Assembly (NCBI GenBank): GCA_944354085.1
Contig: CALVPW010000105.1
Coordinates: 1 to 12,163, forward strand
Reading direction: 5' to 3'
DNA: 12,163 nt
Source: an uncultured Clostridia bacterium
Lineage (GTDB): Bacteria; Bacillota; Clostridia; Christensenellales; Borkfalkiaceae
The first letter of the stretch is position 1, and each line of letters begins with the position of its first letter. Position numbers and translations under genes: made by a program. This document shows positions 1-6,078 of the stretch, in pieces. Under the pieces are notes generated by a model. It saw only the letters and a list, made by a program, of their open reading frames with translations. It searched no databases and had not been told where the DNA came from.

Positions 1-59
1 GGGCATTTGCCCGCCGCCGTTCGTGTTGTAACCAAATAAAAGAGATTTGAGGGTGGAGG

Positions 60-77
60 CGTTTGCGCAAGCAAACG
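60..77. repeat. Small perfect inverted repeat
   Basis: Arms CGTTTGC (60-66) and GCAAACG (71-77) are separated by a GCAA loop. The same word recurs inverted as GCGCAAACG at 111-119. No T-tract follows on either strand, so it is not an obvious terminator. Role unknown. Confidence 0.5.
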
Positions 78-119
78 GTTTGCGTAGAGAGCCAAAAAAA
101 ACAGGCACGGGCGCAAACG

Positions 120-140
120 GCACAGCCCTGCGGGCTGTGC
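120..140. repeat. 9-bp perfect hairpin
   Basis: Arms GCACAGCCC (120-128) and GGGCTGTGC (132-140) flank a 3-nt loop. This is a very stable structure but has no T-tract on either side. Together with the neighbouring repeats it suggests a structured or repetitive intergenic element, not coding sequence. Confidence 0.55.
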
Positions 141-191
141 ACCGGGGCGCGCCGCCAAAGGCGCTGATCCCTTTCTCTGCGCCATGTTGAA

Positions 192-241
192 ACTCTAATT
201 TGTCTCGAACGGAAATAGTCGTTTGAGAGTAAAATTGGAGT
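192..241. repeat. Long imperfect hairpin next to the terminator
   Basis: The arms are 192-201 with 232-241 (ten pairs, including one G-T) and 203-210 with 221-228 (eight pairs, including one G-T), separated by a small internal loop and capped by a 10-nt loop. It ends only 4 nt before the terminator stem at 246. Two stacked hairpins in this order could be part of an RNA leader or the end of a mobile element. No ribosome binding site or coding start follows directly. Confidence 0.5.
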
Positions 242-245
242 AAAT

Positions 246-292
246 AATCACCTTTTATGCTTATACAACAGCATGAAGGGTGATTTTTCTTT
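246..292 (+). terminator. Rho-independent terminator, + strand
   Basis: A 15-bp stem (246-260 with 271-285, two G-T pairs) with a 10-nt loop is followed by TTTTTCTTT. No + strand gene can be seen upstream inside the window, so it either ends a transcript entering from the left or belongs to the structured element around it. It lies just upstream of the recombinase remnant and marks where the recognisable recombinase reading frame stops. Confidence 0.65.
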
Positions 293-315
293 GTCCCGAT
301 GGGCGAAGATGATAG

Positions 316-681
316 GATATCAACGAGACACTCGCCCAAATAGAAATGAGGCAAACTGAAATGCTCGAACTGCTCCGCGAAAAAAGGGCGGGAAGAGTTT
401 CCGATCAAGAGTATAACGAACGAGGCGCGCTGATTGAAAAAGCGATACAGGAGTTAACTGAAAGGCGGGTGAAACTCGAAAGTAAATCAAATACGGCAAA
501 ACCGGCAATGAGGAGGGTGGATCAGATAGCAAAAGCCCTAAATGATGTGGGGAGCCTGGATGAGTATAACTTAGAGATATTCCGTGCAATCGTCGAAAAT
601 GTGGCGGTGAGAAATACATATACCCTGGACTTCCACCTTAAGGTAGGCATAGTCGAGAGCATAACAATTACCCGAAAATAA
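316..681 (+). pseudogene. 3' remnant of a large serine recombinase
   Basis: The frame is open from just after a TAG at 313-315 to the TAA at 679-681, about 121 codons; the first ATG is at 346. The product would start with a charged, coiled-coil-like helix (leucine, glutamate, arginine and lysine rich, about 316-500) and end with a segment of the type FRAIVENVAV...FHLKVGIVESITI. Large serine site-specific recombinases (resolvase/recombinase family) end this way, after the zinc-ribbon and coiled-coil regions. The catalytic N-terminal domain, the recombinase domain and the zinc ribbon, several hundred residues in an intact enzyme, are absent. There is no good ribosome binding site before 346. 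Codon use and GC content look lower than in the operons to the right, which fits imported DNA. I infer a decayed integrase from a past phage, integrative element or transposon. Confidence 0.75.
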
Positions 682-899
682 GAGTCGCCGACCGTAGAAA
701 AAAAGGACTCCTCGAAGGAAGCCCCTTTGAAATGTTCATTGTGCGGACATGGCTGCAACGATACTCCGCATAGCGCCTTGCAGCGTTGATTTTTGTCACA
801 CGCTCAAACGTGCCGAAAAAGGCGTTGGAATTGACCTCGCCCATCAGCTGTTATCCGCGGGCTGATTTATTGTCGTTCTGTTCCGATGAAGCAGGCGCG
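682..899. other. Intergenic stretch without a supported gene
   Basis: Between the recombinase remnant and the lipoprotein gene I see only the minus-strand terminator at 696-723. A 38-codon frame (749-865, +) begins with ATG but has no ribosome binding site and no family I recognise. A short inverted repeat (ATCAGC/GCTGAT, about 843-866) has no T-tract. This may be further debris of the mobile element or the 3' untranslated region of the lipoprotein transcript. Confidence 0.45.
696..723 (-). terminator. Likely terminator of the lipoprotein transcript
   Basis: Read on the minus strand, arms GGCTTCCT (723-716) and AGGAGTCC (712-705) close a 3-nt loop with one mismatch and one G-T pair, followed directly by seven T residues (704-698). 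It lies about 180 nt downstream of the lipoprotein stop codon, with no other minus-strand gene between, and would end that transcript. On the + strand the same hairpin lies 23 nt after the recombinase remnant but has only a weak T-tract. Confidence 0.5.
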
Positions 900-1622
900 T
901 CACTCGATCGTGGTTTCCGCCAGGAACCTGATCTCCACCAGCGAATTCCCCGCCCCGCCGCCTGCGCCGTCGCTTTCATAATCATACAAAATGACGGAAA
1001 CGGGAAGACTGATCCCCATGGGCTGGGCGACATCCGGAACATGCATCCCAAAATACTCCCTTACGCCGTTCCAGGAAGTCGCAAAACTTGCGTTGCCGCT
1101 CCAATTTTCGCCCGACAGCATTTCGCTCGACAGCACCGTTCCGTCCCGACCCGGGGAAGTATCGGTGCACATATAGCGATATTCCTTGCCGTCGGGGGCA
1201 GAAAAGACCACTTCGACCTCATCGCTCTTGCTCCCCACGGCGACCGTCGCGCCTTCCCACTCGGCATAGATGCCGCGCTCCTGCACGACGGTATCGATAT
1301 ATGCCATGAACGCTTCGGGACTTGCTTTGTCGTCTTCCTGCAAACCTCCGAGAATATCGTAGTTATCACATTCAACGGTATAGTCCCAATCGATCTCGTC
1401 AAAATACTTTTCGATCAGATCGCCGACGGGAGTTTCCGACTCCCCGTCGGCATACCCCGCACCCGTCTGCCCGTCCCAATCGACGGGCATGGTTTTCCCC
1501 GTGAACGTGACCGTCTTACCATACAAAGGGGTGCTAACTAATCTCCCCCCGCATCCGACGGACAACAGCAACACGGAAGAAAGCATCAACGTGCCGATGA
1601 CGGTAATTACAACTTTTTTCAT
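900..1622 (-). CDS. Putative secreted lipoprotein of unknown function
   Basis: The 240-residue product begins MKK, continues with a hydrophobic stretch and reaches LSVGC at residues 20-24, a lipobox in which Cys24 would be lipidated (serine at -3 is less typical than leucine or valine). The mature part is acidic and rich in Asp, Glu, Gly, Trp and Tyr, has no further membrane segment and ends in a glycine-rich turn (about 218-226) before a last beta-like strand. I recognise no domain. I chose 1622 because AAGGA lies 8 nt upstream and the signal peptide starts there; an ATG at 1631 with AAGGAGAGG upstream is also possible (243 residues). Longer starts up to 1706 fall inside the promoter and are excluded. 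The gene is monocistronic and diverges from the rnf operon. Antisense frames in the same interval have no expression signals. Confidence 0.75.
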   Translation of the reverse strand: MKKVVITVIGTLMLSSVLLLSVGCGGRLVSTPLYGKTVTFTGKTMPVDWDGQTGAGYADGESETPVGDLIEKYFDEIDWDYTVECDNYDILGGLQEDDKASPEAFMAYIDTVVQERGIYAEWEGATVAVGSKSDEVEVVFSAPDGKEYRYMCTDTSPGRDGTVLSSEMLSGENWSGNASFATSWNGVREYFGMHVPDVAQPMGISLPVSVILYDYESDGAGGGAGNSLVEIRFLAETTIE

Positions 1623-1677
1623 ACATGCCATCCTTATCCGCCCTCTCCTTCCGAGAAGGCAACCTGATATTAGGGAC

Positions 1678-1706
1678 ATTATAACATACATCGCACGGTT
1701 TGTCAA
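1678..1706 (-). promoter_or_regulatory. Consensus sigma-A promoter of the lipoprotein gene
   Basis: On the minus strand TTGACA (1706-1701) and TATAAT (1683-1678) are separated by exactly 17 bp, a perfect match to the housekeeping consensus. Transcription should start near 1671, leaving a leader of about 50 nt that contains the ribosome binding sites at 1650-1631. A promoter this strong suggests high expression unless a repressor acts; I see no operator-like repeat on it. Confidence 0.85.
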
Positions 1707-1773
1707 GATTTTATAGTTTCACCCTTTGAAAACGGGCGTTTTTGAGACCTTTTGTAGTCTTGCGCCATGTGTG

Positions 1774-1812
1774 AATAATACGAACTCTTTTTCGGAGTTC
1801 GTATTATTTTTT
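1774..1812 (+). terminator. Perfect rho-independent terminator with no visible gene upstream
   Basis: The arms AATAATACGAACTC (1774-1787) and GAGTTCGTATTATT (1795-1808) pair over 14 bp without mismatch around a 7-nt loop, and the stem runs into a T-tract (1807-1812). The T-tract orients it to the + strand. The nearest upstream + strand frame is the recombinase remnant, more than 1 kb away, and the lipoprotein gene between them is on the other strand. It may insulate the rnf promoter just downstream from read-through or antisense transcription, or end an unrecognised short RNA. Confidence 0.85.
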
Positions 1813-1918
1813 GCCCTCGATTTCTTCGGTGCCGTTATCCGATTAAAATAAGCCTCTCGAATTTGCTTTTTCGGGCGGAGAAATTTTTGCGGCGGCGCGG
1901 ATGCCGCTTCGCATTTAT

Positions 1919-1947
1919 TTGACTTTCGCGCGCAGACATTTTATAAT
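1919..1947 (+). promoter_or_regulatory. Sigma-A promoter of the rnf operon
   Basis: TTGACT (1919-1924) and TATAAT (1942-1947) are 17 bp apart, eleven of twelve consensus positions. Transcription should start near 1954. That makes the ATG at 1957 nearly leaderless and favours the ATG at 1975, which has AAAGGAAA at 1961-1968. It lies downstream of the terminator at 1774-1812, and I found no other promoter before rnfC, so it probably drives all seven genes. Confidence 0.8.
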
Positions 1948-1957
1948 AATTATTATA
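1941..1957. promoter_or_regulatory. 16-bp perfect palindrome on the rnf promoter, Fur/PerR-box-like
   Basis: TATAATAATTATTATA (1942-1957) is a perfect palindrome covering the -10 element and the expected transcription start. In the 15-nt window 1941-1955 it matches the Bacillus PerR consensus TTATAATNATTATAA at 13 of 14 defined positions, and Fur-type boxes are similar. A repressor bound here would block RNA polymerase. AT-rich palindromes can arise by chance around a -10 box, so operator function is an inference. Confidence 0.4.
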
Positions 1958-1974
1958 TGGAAAGGAAAACGAAC

Positions 1975-2499
1975 ATGCACAAGGGGAAAAAGATCGCGGT
2001 CCTCGGCATTTTGTCGGGGCTGGGGCTTGCCGCGTTCCTCTTGGAGAGCCTGATCCCCATGCCGCTCCCCGGTGCAAAGCTCGGGCTCGCAAACATCTTT
2101 TCCCTGTTTGCCATGCTCTTTTTCGGGCTGCCCGAAGCGCTCGCCGTGGTCGTGGTGCGCACCTTTTTGGGGAGCCTGTTCGCAGGCAATCTTTCCATGC
2201 TCATGTACAGCCTGACGGCGGGCGTTCTTTCGGCTGCCGCGACACGCGTTTTGCTGTTCGCACTCCCCCACGTCAGCCTCGTTGCCGTCTCGGCGGCGGG
2301 CGCCGTCATCCACAATCTCGTACAGCTCTTCGTATACTGCGCCCTGACGGGCACTTTGCTGCTCGCCGCATACGCGCCCTACCTGTGTTTGATGGGCGCG
2401 GCGGCAGGCACGGCGGTCGGGCTCATCGCCGTATATACGCTCAAATCGTTGCCCGCTTCCCTGTTCGCGGCGCAGCGTCATAAGGAGGATAAAACGTGA
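1975..2499 (+). CDS. Gx transporter / heptaprenyl diphosphate synthase component I-like membrane protein
   Basis: The 174-residue, very hydrophobic protein should have about five or six membrane helices. Residues 32-40 (PGAKLGLAN) and the following RTFLGSLFAG region (62-71) are hallmarks of the family first named heptaprenyl diphosphate synthase component I and now usually annotated as Gx transporter, which resembles the substrate-binding (S) components of ECF vitamin transporters. No substrate can be read from the sequence. It heads the rnf operon, and its last four bases overlap the GTG start of rnfC. Genes of this family often precede rnf genes in Clostridia, which hints at a role in supplying or modifying a cofactor for the complex, but that is inference. 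The start at 1975 is chosen because the ATG at 1957 lies at the transcription start and the ribosome binding site at 1961-1968 serves 1975. Confidence 0.75.
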   Translation: MHKGKKIAVLGILSGLGLAAFLLESLIPMPLPGAKLGLANIFSLFAMLFFGLPEALAVVVVRTFLGSLFAGNLSMLMYSLTAGVLSAAATRVLLFALPHVSLVAVSAAGAVIHNLVQLFVYCALTGTLLLAAYAPYLCLMGAAAGTAVGLIAVYTLKSLPASLFAAQRHKEDKT

Positions 2500-3785
2500 A
2501 AGCCATCAAGGGAAAGCCTTTTTTCCGCGGCGTACGCCTTGCGGGACATAAGGTGACCCAACATTTGAAAGCGGAATGTCTGCCGCCCGTCGCGGAGGTA
2601 TGTATCCCCCTCCGCCAGCATTTGGGCGCGCCCGCAGTGCCGCTCGTCGAAAAGGGACGGCACGTTAAAAAGGGTGAATGCATTGCCGCGGCGCAGGGAT
2701 CTGTTTCCGCCAACGTCCATGCGAGCGTGGCGGGCGCAGTCGTCGCCGTAGAAGACCGCCCCGACGGAAAGGGCGGGATGCAGCCCGTCGTCGTCATCCG
2801 CGCGGACGACACGCAGGAAACGCAATATCTTGCGCCGCTCAAAGACCCTTCCAAAGAGGAGATCTTGGAGCGCATCGCCGCGTGCGGCATCGTCGGCATG
2901 GGCGGCGCGGGATTCCCCACGCACGTCAAACTCCGTCCGCCCGTCAAAGTGGATACGCTCATCATCAACGGCGCGGAGTGCGAGCCCTATCTCACCTGCG
3001 ACGACGTTCTGATGCGTTTTTGCCGCGAAGAGATCGTCCGCGGCGCAAGCTACATGGCAAAAGCGCTGGGCGTGGAGAACGTGACGATCGCCATCGAACG
3101 CAACAAACCGCAGGCGATCGCGGCATTTGAAGAGACATCGCTGCGCGTCGTCTCCCTCAAAAAGCAATACCCGATGGGCGCGGAAAAACAGCTCATCTAC
3201 TGCTGCACGGGCAGGAAAGTCCCCTTGGGCAAACTTCCCGCCGACGCGGGCGTGATCGTACAGAATGCGGCGACGGCGCTCGCCGTGTGCGAAGCGATCG
3301 AAACGGGCAAGCCGCTCATCTCCCGCGTCGTCACCCTGACGGGCGCGGGCGTAAAACAGCCCAAAAACCTCGTTTGCCCCATCGGCGCGCCCCTTTCCGC
3401 CCTCATCGCGGCGTGCGGCGGCGAACAAAATGCCGTAAAACTCGTGGCGGCCGGTCCGATGACGGGCACGGCGCTCACGGGAACGGACGCCGTCGTCACC
3501 AAAACGACGGGCGGGTTCCTGCTTTTGACGGATCGGGAGACCAACACAGATCCTCCCACCAACTGCATCAACTGCGGCAGATGCGCCGACGTATGTCCCA
3601 TGAAGCTCATGCCCATGCAGACGGAATTTTACGCCAACGCGGGCGAATACGAAAACGCCGCAAAATACGGCGGCGTGCAAAGCTGCATCGAATGCGGCGC
3701 GTGCTCGTACATATGCCCTGCCCGCCGCCCCCTTGCGCAGGCGATCAAAACGGCAAAAGAACAGTTACGGAGGAAGAAGGCATGA
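2496..3785 (+). CDS. rnfC: Rnf electron transport complex subunit C
   Basis: RnfC is the soluble, membrane-attached subunit that exchanges electrons with NAD(H) and passes them through iron-sulfur clusters. The 429-residue product is of usual length. It shows a biotinyl-lipoyl-like N-terminal part (GRHVKKGECIAAAQG, about 54-68), the NAD/FMN-binding glycine motif GMGGAGFPTHVKL (about 135-147), INGAECEPYLTCDD (about 157-170), and two C-terminal [4Fe-4S] motifs with cysteines at 357, 360, 363, 367 and 397, 400, 403, 407, where the last cysteine of each is followed by proline. Translation starts at GTG, seven bases after a perfect AAGGAGG (2482-2488), and overlaps the stop of the preceding gene (GTGA). 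The stop overlaps the rnfD start (ATGA), implying coupled translation. The equivalent names rsxC and nqr-like subunit A apply in other systems. Confidence 0.96.
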   Translation: MKAIKGKPFFRGVRLAGHKVTQHLKAECLPPVAEVCIPLRQHLGAPAVPLVEKGRHVKKGECIAAAQGSVSANVHASVAGAVVAVEDRPDGKGGMQPVVVIRADDTQETQYLAPLKDPSKEEILERIAACGIVGMGGAGFPTHVKLRPPVKVDTLIINGAECEPYLTCDDVLMRFCREEIVRGASYMAKALGVENVTIAIERNKPQAIAAFEETSLRVVSLKKQYPMGAEKQLIYCCTGRKVPLGKLPADAGVIVQNAATALAVCEAIETGKPLISRVVTLTGAGVKQPKNLVCPIGAPLSALIAACGGEQNAVKLVAAGPMTGTALTGTDAVVTKTTGGFLLLTDRETNTDPPTNCINCGRCADVCPMKLMPMQTEFYANAGEYENAAKYGGVQSCIECGACSYICPARRPLAQAIKTAKEQLRRKKA

Positions 3786-4783
3786 ATCTCGTGATCTCTG
3801 CGGCGCCCCATATCCGCGCGCCGCGTACGACGAAGCATATCATGCTCGACGTGCTCGTCGCCCTCCTCCCCGCCGCCGCGGCAGGCATCGTGTACTTCGG
3901 ATGGGCGGCTGCCGTCACCATCGTGCTTGCGATGGCGTCTGCGTTCGTGACGGAATTTTGCTGGTATATCGTCGAGCATAAGATCTGGAAAAACGGAAAA
4001 GAGACATTCTTCGCCTTTTTCCGTACCTTTGATTTTACCTCGCTCGTGACGGGGCTGCTGCTGGCGCTCTGTTCGCCCGCCGCCGAAGACGCGCTGTACA
4101 TGCCCGTCCTCGGCGCCGTGTTCGCCGTCGCCGTCGTAAAGATGCTCTTTGGCGGCACGGGCAAAAACATCGTCAACCCCGCCATTGCGGGACGTATCTT
4201 TTTGTTCATCTCCTTTTCTGCGATGGTCGCCTATCCCGCGGCGGCGTTCGGTCCGCTTTCGGAAAACGACCTCGCCCTCTCCACGGGCGCGACGCAGCTT
4301 GGAAATCTCCTCAACGGCGATCCGACGCTCTCCGCCCTCGACCTCTTTTTGGGAACGGGCGTTGCGGGCTGTATCGGCGAAACGTGCAAGCTCGCCCTCG
4401 TCGTCGGCTACCTCTACCTGTGCGCGCGGGGCGTGATCAAATGGTATCTGCCCCTCCTCTATATCGGCGTGACGGGGCTGTTCGCCGTGGCGCTCGAAGC
4501 GTTTGACTTTGCCGTTTTCCTGCCCTCTGTCCTCTCGGGCGGGCTCTTCCTCGGCGCCATCTTTATGGCGACGGACTATGTCACTTCCCCCAAATCCAAG
4601 CTCGGGAACATCATATACTTTATCGCGCTCGGGCTTTTGACGGCGGGGCTGAGAAAGGCGACGGGCATCGAGGTCGTCTCCTTCTGCATCCTTTTGATGA
4701 ACTTTTTGGTGTTCCTCATCGATCTCGCCGTCAAACCGCGTCCCTTTGGATATGTGCGCCAAAAGAAGGAGGCGAAAAAATGA
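3782..4783 (+). CDS. rnfD: Rnf electron transport complex subunit D
   Basis: RnfD is an integral membrane flavoprotein related to NqrB and is thought to form part of the ion path. The 333-residue product has many membrane helices. Conserved segments include GGTGKNIVNPA (124-134), STGATQLGNL (167-176) and ATDYVTSP (263-270). In the family the last threonine of the [ST]GAT motif carries covalently bound FMN, here Thr171; the position three residues before the motif's first Ser/Thr is Ala165 rather than Asp. The flavin is attached by ApbE, which is not encoded in this window. The start overlaps the rnfC stop, and GGAGGAAG lies shortly upstream. The frame is open far upstream into rnfC, but those longer starts would double-code and lack a binding site, so I reject them. 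Confidence 0.96.
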   Translation: MNLVISAAPHIRAPRTTKHIMLDVLVALLPAAAAGIVYFGWAAAVTIVLAMASAFVTEFCWYIVEHKIWKNGKETFFAFFRTFDFTSLVTGLLLALCSPAAEDALYMPVLGAVFAVAVVKMLFGGTGKNIVNPAIAGRIFLFISFSAMVAYPAAAFGPLSENDLALSTGATQLGNLLNGDPTLSALDLFLGTGVAGCIGETCKLALVVGYLYLCARGVIKWYLPLLYIGVTGLFAVALEAFDFAVFLPSVLSGGLFLGAIFMATDYVTSPKSKLGNIIYFIALGLLTAGLRKATGIEVVSFCILLMNFLVFLIDLAVKPRPFGYVRQKKEAKK

Positions 4784-5400
4784 CGGTCAAAGCATTTTTC
4801 AAAAGCACGGCGTTCAAAAGCCTTGCGGTGCTCATCGCCATCGTGCTCGTGGCGGGCGCGCTGCTCGCCGTCTGCAACGATCTTTTGTACGTCTCGGACG
4901 AAGAACGCTTCGCCCGCTCGCTCGCCAAGATCTACGGATCGGAGGTGACGGCGACGGAGGTGGAACTCACCGACGAAGAGCGCGCCTACCAAAACGGCAG
5001 CGTGGACGCCGTATATTATGTGGAAGAGGACGGCAATTACCTCTTTCATACGACGGGCACGGGCGGATACGGCTCGGGCGGAACCGTGACGCTTTGGACC
5101 ATCCTCACCTGTACGGGCAGCCGCGAAGACGGCGACCTCGCCCTTACGGGCATCGAAAAAGTCGTGTACGACTCCAACAGCGGACAGACGCTCATGGCAA
5201 ACTTCGGCGACGCCTTTTACGCGGTGTTCGAGGACGCCGACGAACTTGTGGCGGGCGGCGGGAACTTTTCGGCAACAGACGCCGAAGACGGGCTCTTTAA
5301 CCTCGAAACGGGCGCGACGTATACTTCGACCGCCGCCTGCAACGCGGTGAATACGGCGCTGGCGTGCTTCCGCACCGTCTTTATGGGAGGTGACGCATGA
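4780..5400 (+). CDS. rnfG: Rnf electron transport complex subunit G, divergent
   Basis: RnfG is a single-span protein whose outer FMN-binding domain carries a covalent flavin and links the electron path across the membrane. The 206-residue product has a membrane helix at about 13-32 and a C-terminal TGATYTS motif (177-183), where Thr180 is the expected flavin attachment site. Two points are unusual. The aspartate usually found three residues before the first Ser/Thr of the motif, which ApbE recognises as Dxx[ST]GAT, is Asn174. The family's segment around ETPGLG is not recognisable; a NSGQTLMA-like stretch (133-140) stands in the corresponding place. Position between rnfD and rnfE, size, topology and the TGAT motif make the assignment firm. 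AAGGAGG (4766-4772) lies 7 nt before the ATG, which overlaps the rnfD stop; its own stop overlaps the rnfE start. Confidence 0.9.
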   Translation: MTVKAFFKSTAFKSLAVLIAIVLVAGALLAVCNDLLYVSDEERFARSLAKIYGSEVTATEVELTDEERAYQNGSVDAVYYVEEDGNYLFHTTGTGGYGSGGTVTLWTILTCTGSREDGDLALTGIEKVVYDSNSGQTLMANFGDAFYAVFEDADELVAGGGNFSATDAEDGLFNLETGATYTSTAACNAVNTALACFRTVFMGGDA

Positions 5401-6077
5401 ACGCAAGCATGAAAAAATACGGCAAGATCGCCTACGACGGGCTCATCACCAACAACGCGACCTTCAAGCTCGTGCTCGGCACCTGCGCGACGCTCGGGAT
5501 GTCCACCTCGGCGGTCAACAGCTTCGGCATGGGACTCTCCGTGACCGTGGTGCTCCTTTTGAGCAACGTCATCATCTCGCTCCTGCGCAAAGCCATCCCC
5601 AACGCCGTGCGCATCCCCGCCTTTGTGGTCATCATCGCCACGATGGTCACCCTTTTGCGGATGGTGCTCGAAAAATACATCCCCGATTTGTACGACGCCA
5701 TGGGCGTATTTTTGCCGCTCATCGTCGTCAACTGCGTCATTTTGGGCAGAGCGGAGGCGTTCGCGAGCAAGCAGCCCGTTTTGGACAGCGCCGTCGACGG
5801 CATCTTTACGGGGCTCGGGCTCACCTGCGCGCTCACGCTCATCGGGATCATCCGCGAATTTTTGGGAAGCGGGAGTTTCTTCGGCATGCAAGTGATGGAT
5901 TTTAAGATCGGGTTTTTCACCAATGCGGCGGGCGCGTTCTTCGTATACGGCATCTGCATCGCCCTCTTCGTATTCTTCACCGATCGCGTCGACCGTGCGA
6001 AACGCGTCAAAAAAGCACAGCTTTTGCGCGTGCCCGCACAGCCCCTTCCCGCCGTGGAAGAAGAGGAGGTGAACTGA
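5397..6077 (+). CDS. rnfE: Rnf electron transport complex subunit E
   Basis: RnfE is a six-helix membrane subunit, homologous to RnfA and inserted with opposite topology. The two share an intramembrane [2Fe-2S] cluster in known Rnf and Nqr structures. The 226-residue product shows the two half-motifs with cysteines at 30 (LGTCATLG) and 113 (VNCVILGRAEAFA), the expected cluster ligands. The N-terminus NNATFKLVLGTC is typical. The last 30 or so residues are a charged, glutamate-ending tail that looks cytoplasmic. Translation starts 6 nt after GGGAGG (5385-5390) and overlaps the rnfG stop (ATGA). The gap to rnfA is one base. Confidence 0.96.
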   Translation: MNASMKKYGKIAYDGLITNNATFKLVLGTCATLGMSTSAVNSFGMGLSVTVVLLLSNVIISLLRKAIPNAVRIPAFVVIIATMVTLLRMVLEKYIPDLYDAMGVFLPLIVVNCVILGRAEAFASKQPVLDSAVDGIFTGLGLTCALTLIGIIREFLGSGSFFGMQVMDFKIGFFTNAAGAFFVYGICIALFVFFTDRVDRAKRVKKAQLLRVPAQPLPAVEEEEVN

Positions 6078-6078
6078 T

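Larger units (their letters stand above)
1..315. other. Gene-poor, hairpin-rich segment at the left edge
   Basis: I see no convincing gene here. The segment carries several inverted repeats (60-77, 120-140, 192-241) and a terminator-like hairpin (246-292). It is less uniformly GC-rich than the operons further right. On the minus strand one frame is open from 453 through to position 1 and off the edge, but it has no ATG before position 6, no ribosome binding site, and partly runs antisense to the recombinase remnant, so I do not call it a gene. The segment could be intergenic debris of a mobile element or a multi-copy repeat; a genome self-comparison would tell. Confidence 0.5.

Noticed and set aside
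749..865. 38-codon + strand frame starting MAATILRIA
   Set aside because: No ribosome binding site, no recognisable family, and it lies in debris next to the recombinase remnant.
843..866. Inverted repeat ATCAGC/GCTGAT considered as the lipoprotein terminator
   Set aside because: Only six pairs, a 12-nt loop and no T-tract; the hairpin at 696-723 with seven T residues is a better candidate.
786..1541. A 251-codon + strand open frame
   Set aside because: It is antisense to the lipoprotein gene, lacks a promoter and ribosome binding site, and its composition is that of a shadow frame; the minus-strand gene has promoter, binding site and signal peptide.
1707..1812. Possible small RNA ending at the orphan terminator
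   Set aside because: I found no credible + strand promoter between 1707 and 1773, so I kept the terminator but not an RNA gene.
2478..3680. A 400-codon minus-strand frame opposite rnfC, and similar ones opposite rnfD (3629-4762) and rnfG/E (5217-6209)
   Set aside because: All mirror conserved Rnf genes, have no expression signals, and translate to Arg/Asp/His-rich sequence typical of the complementary strand of GC-rich genes.
3287..3781. N-terminal extension of the rnfD frame into rnfC
   Set aside because: The extension has biased Arg/His-rich composition and no RnfD similarity; the ATGA overlap at 3782 is the natural start.
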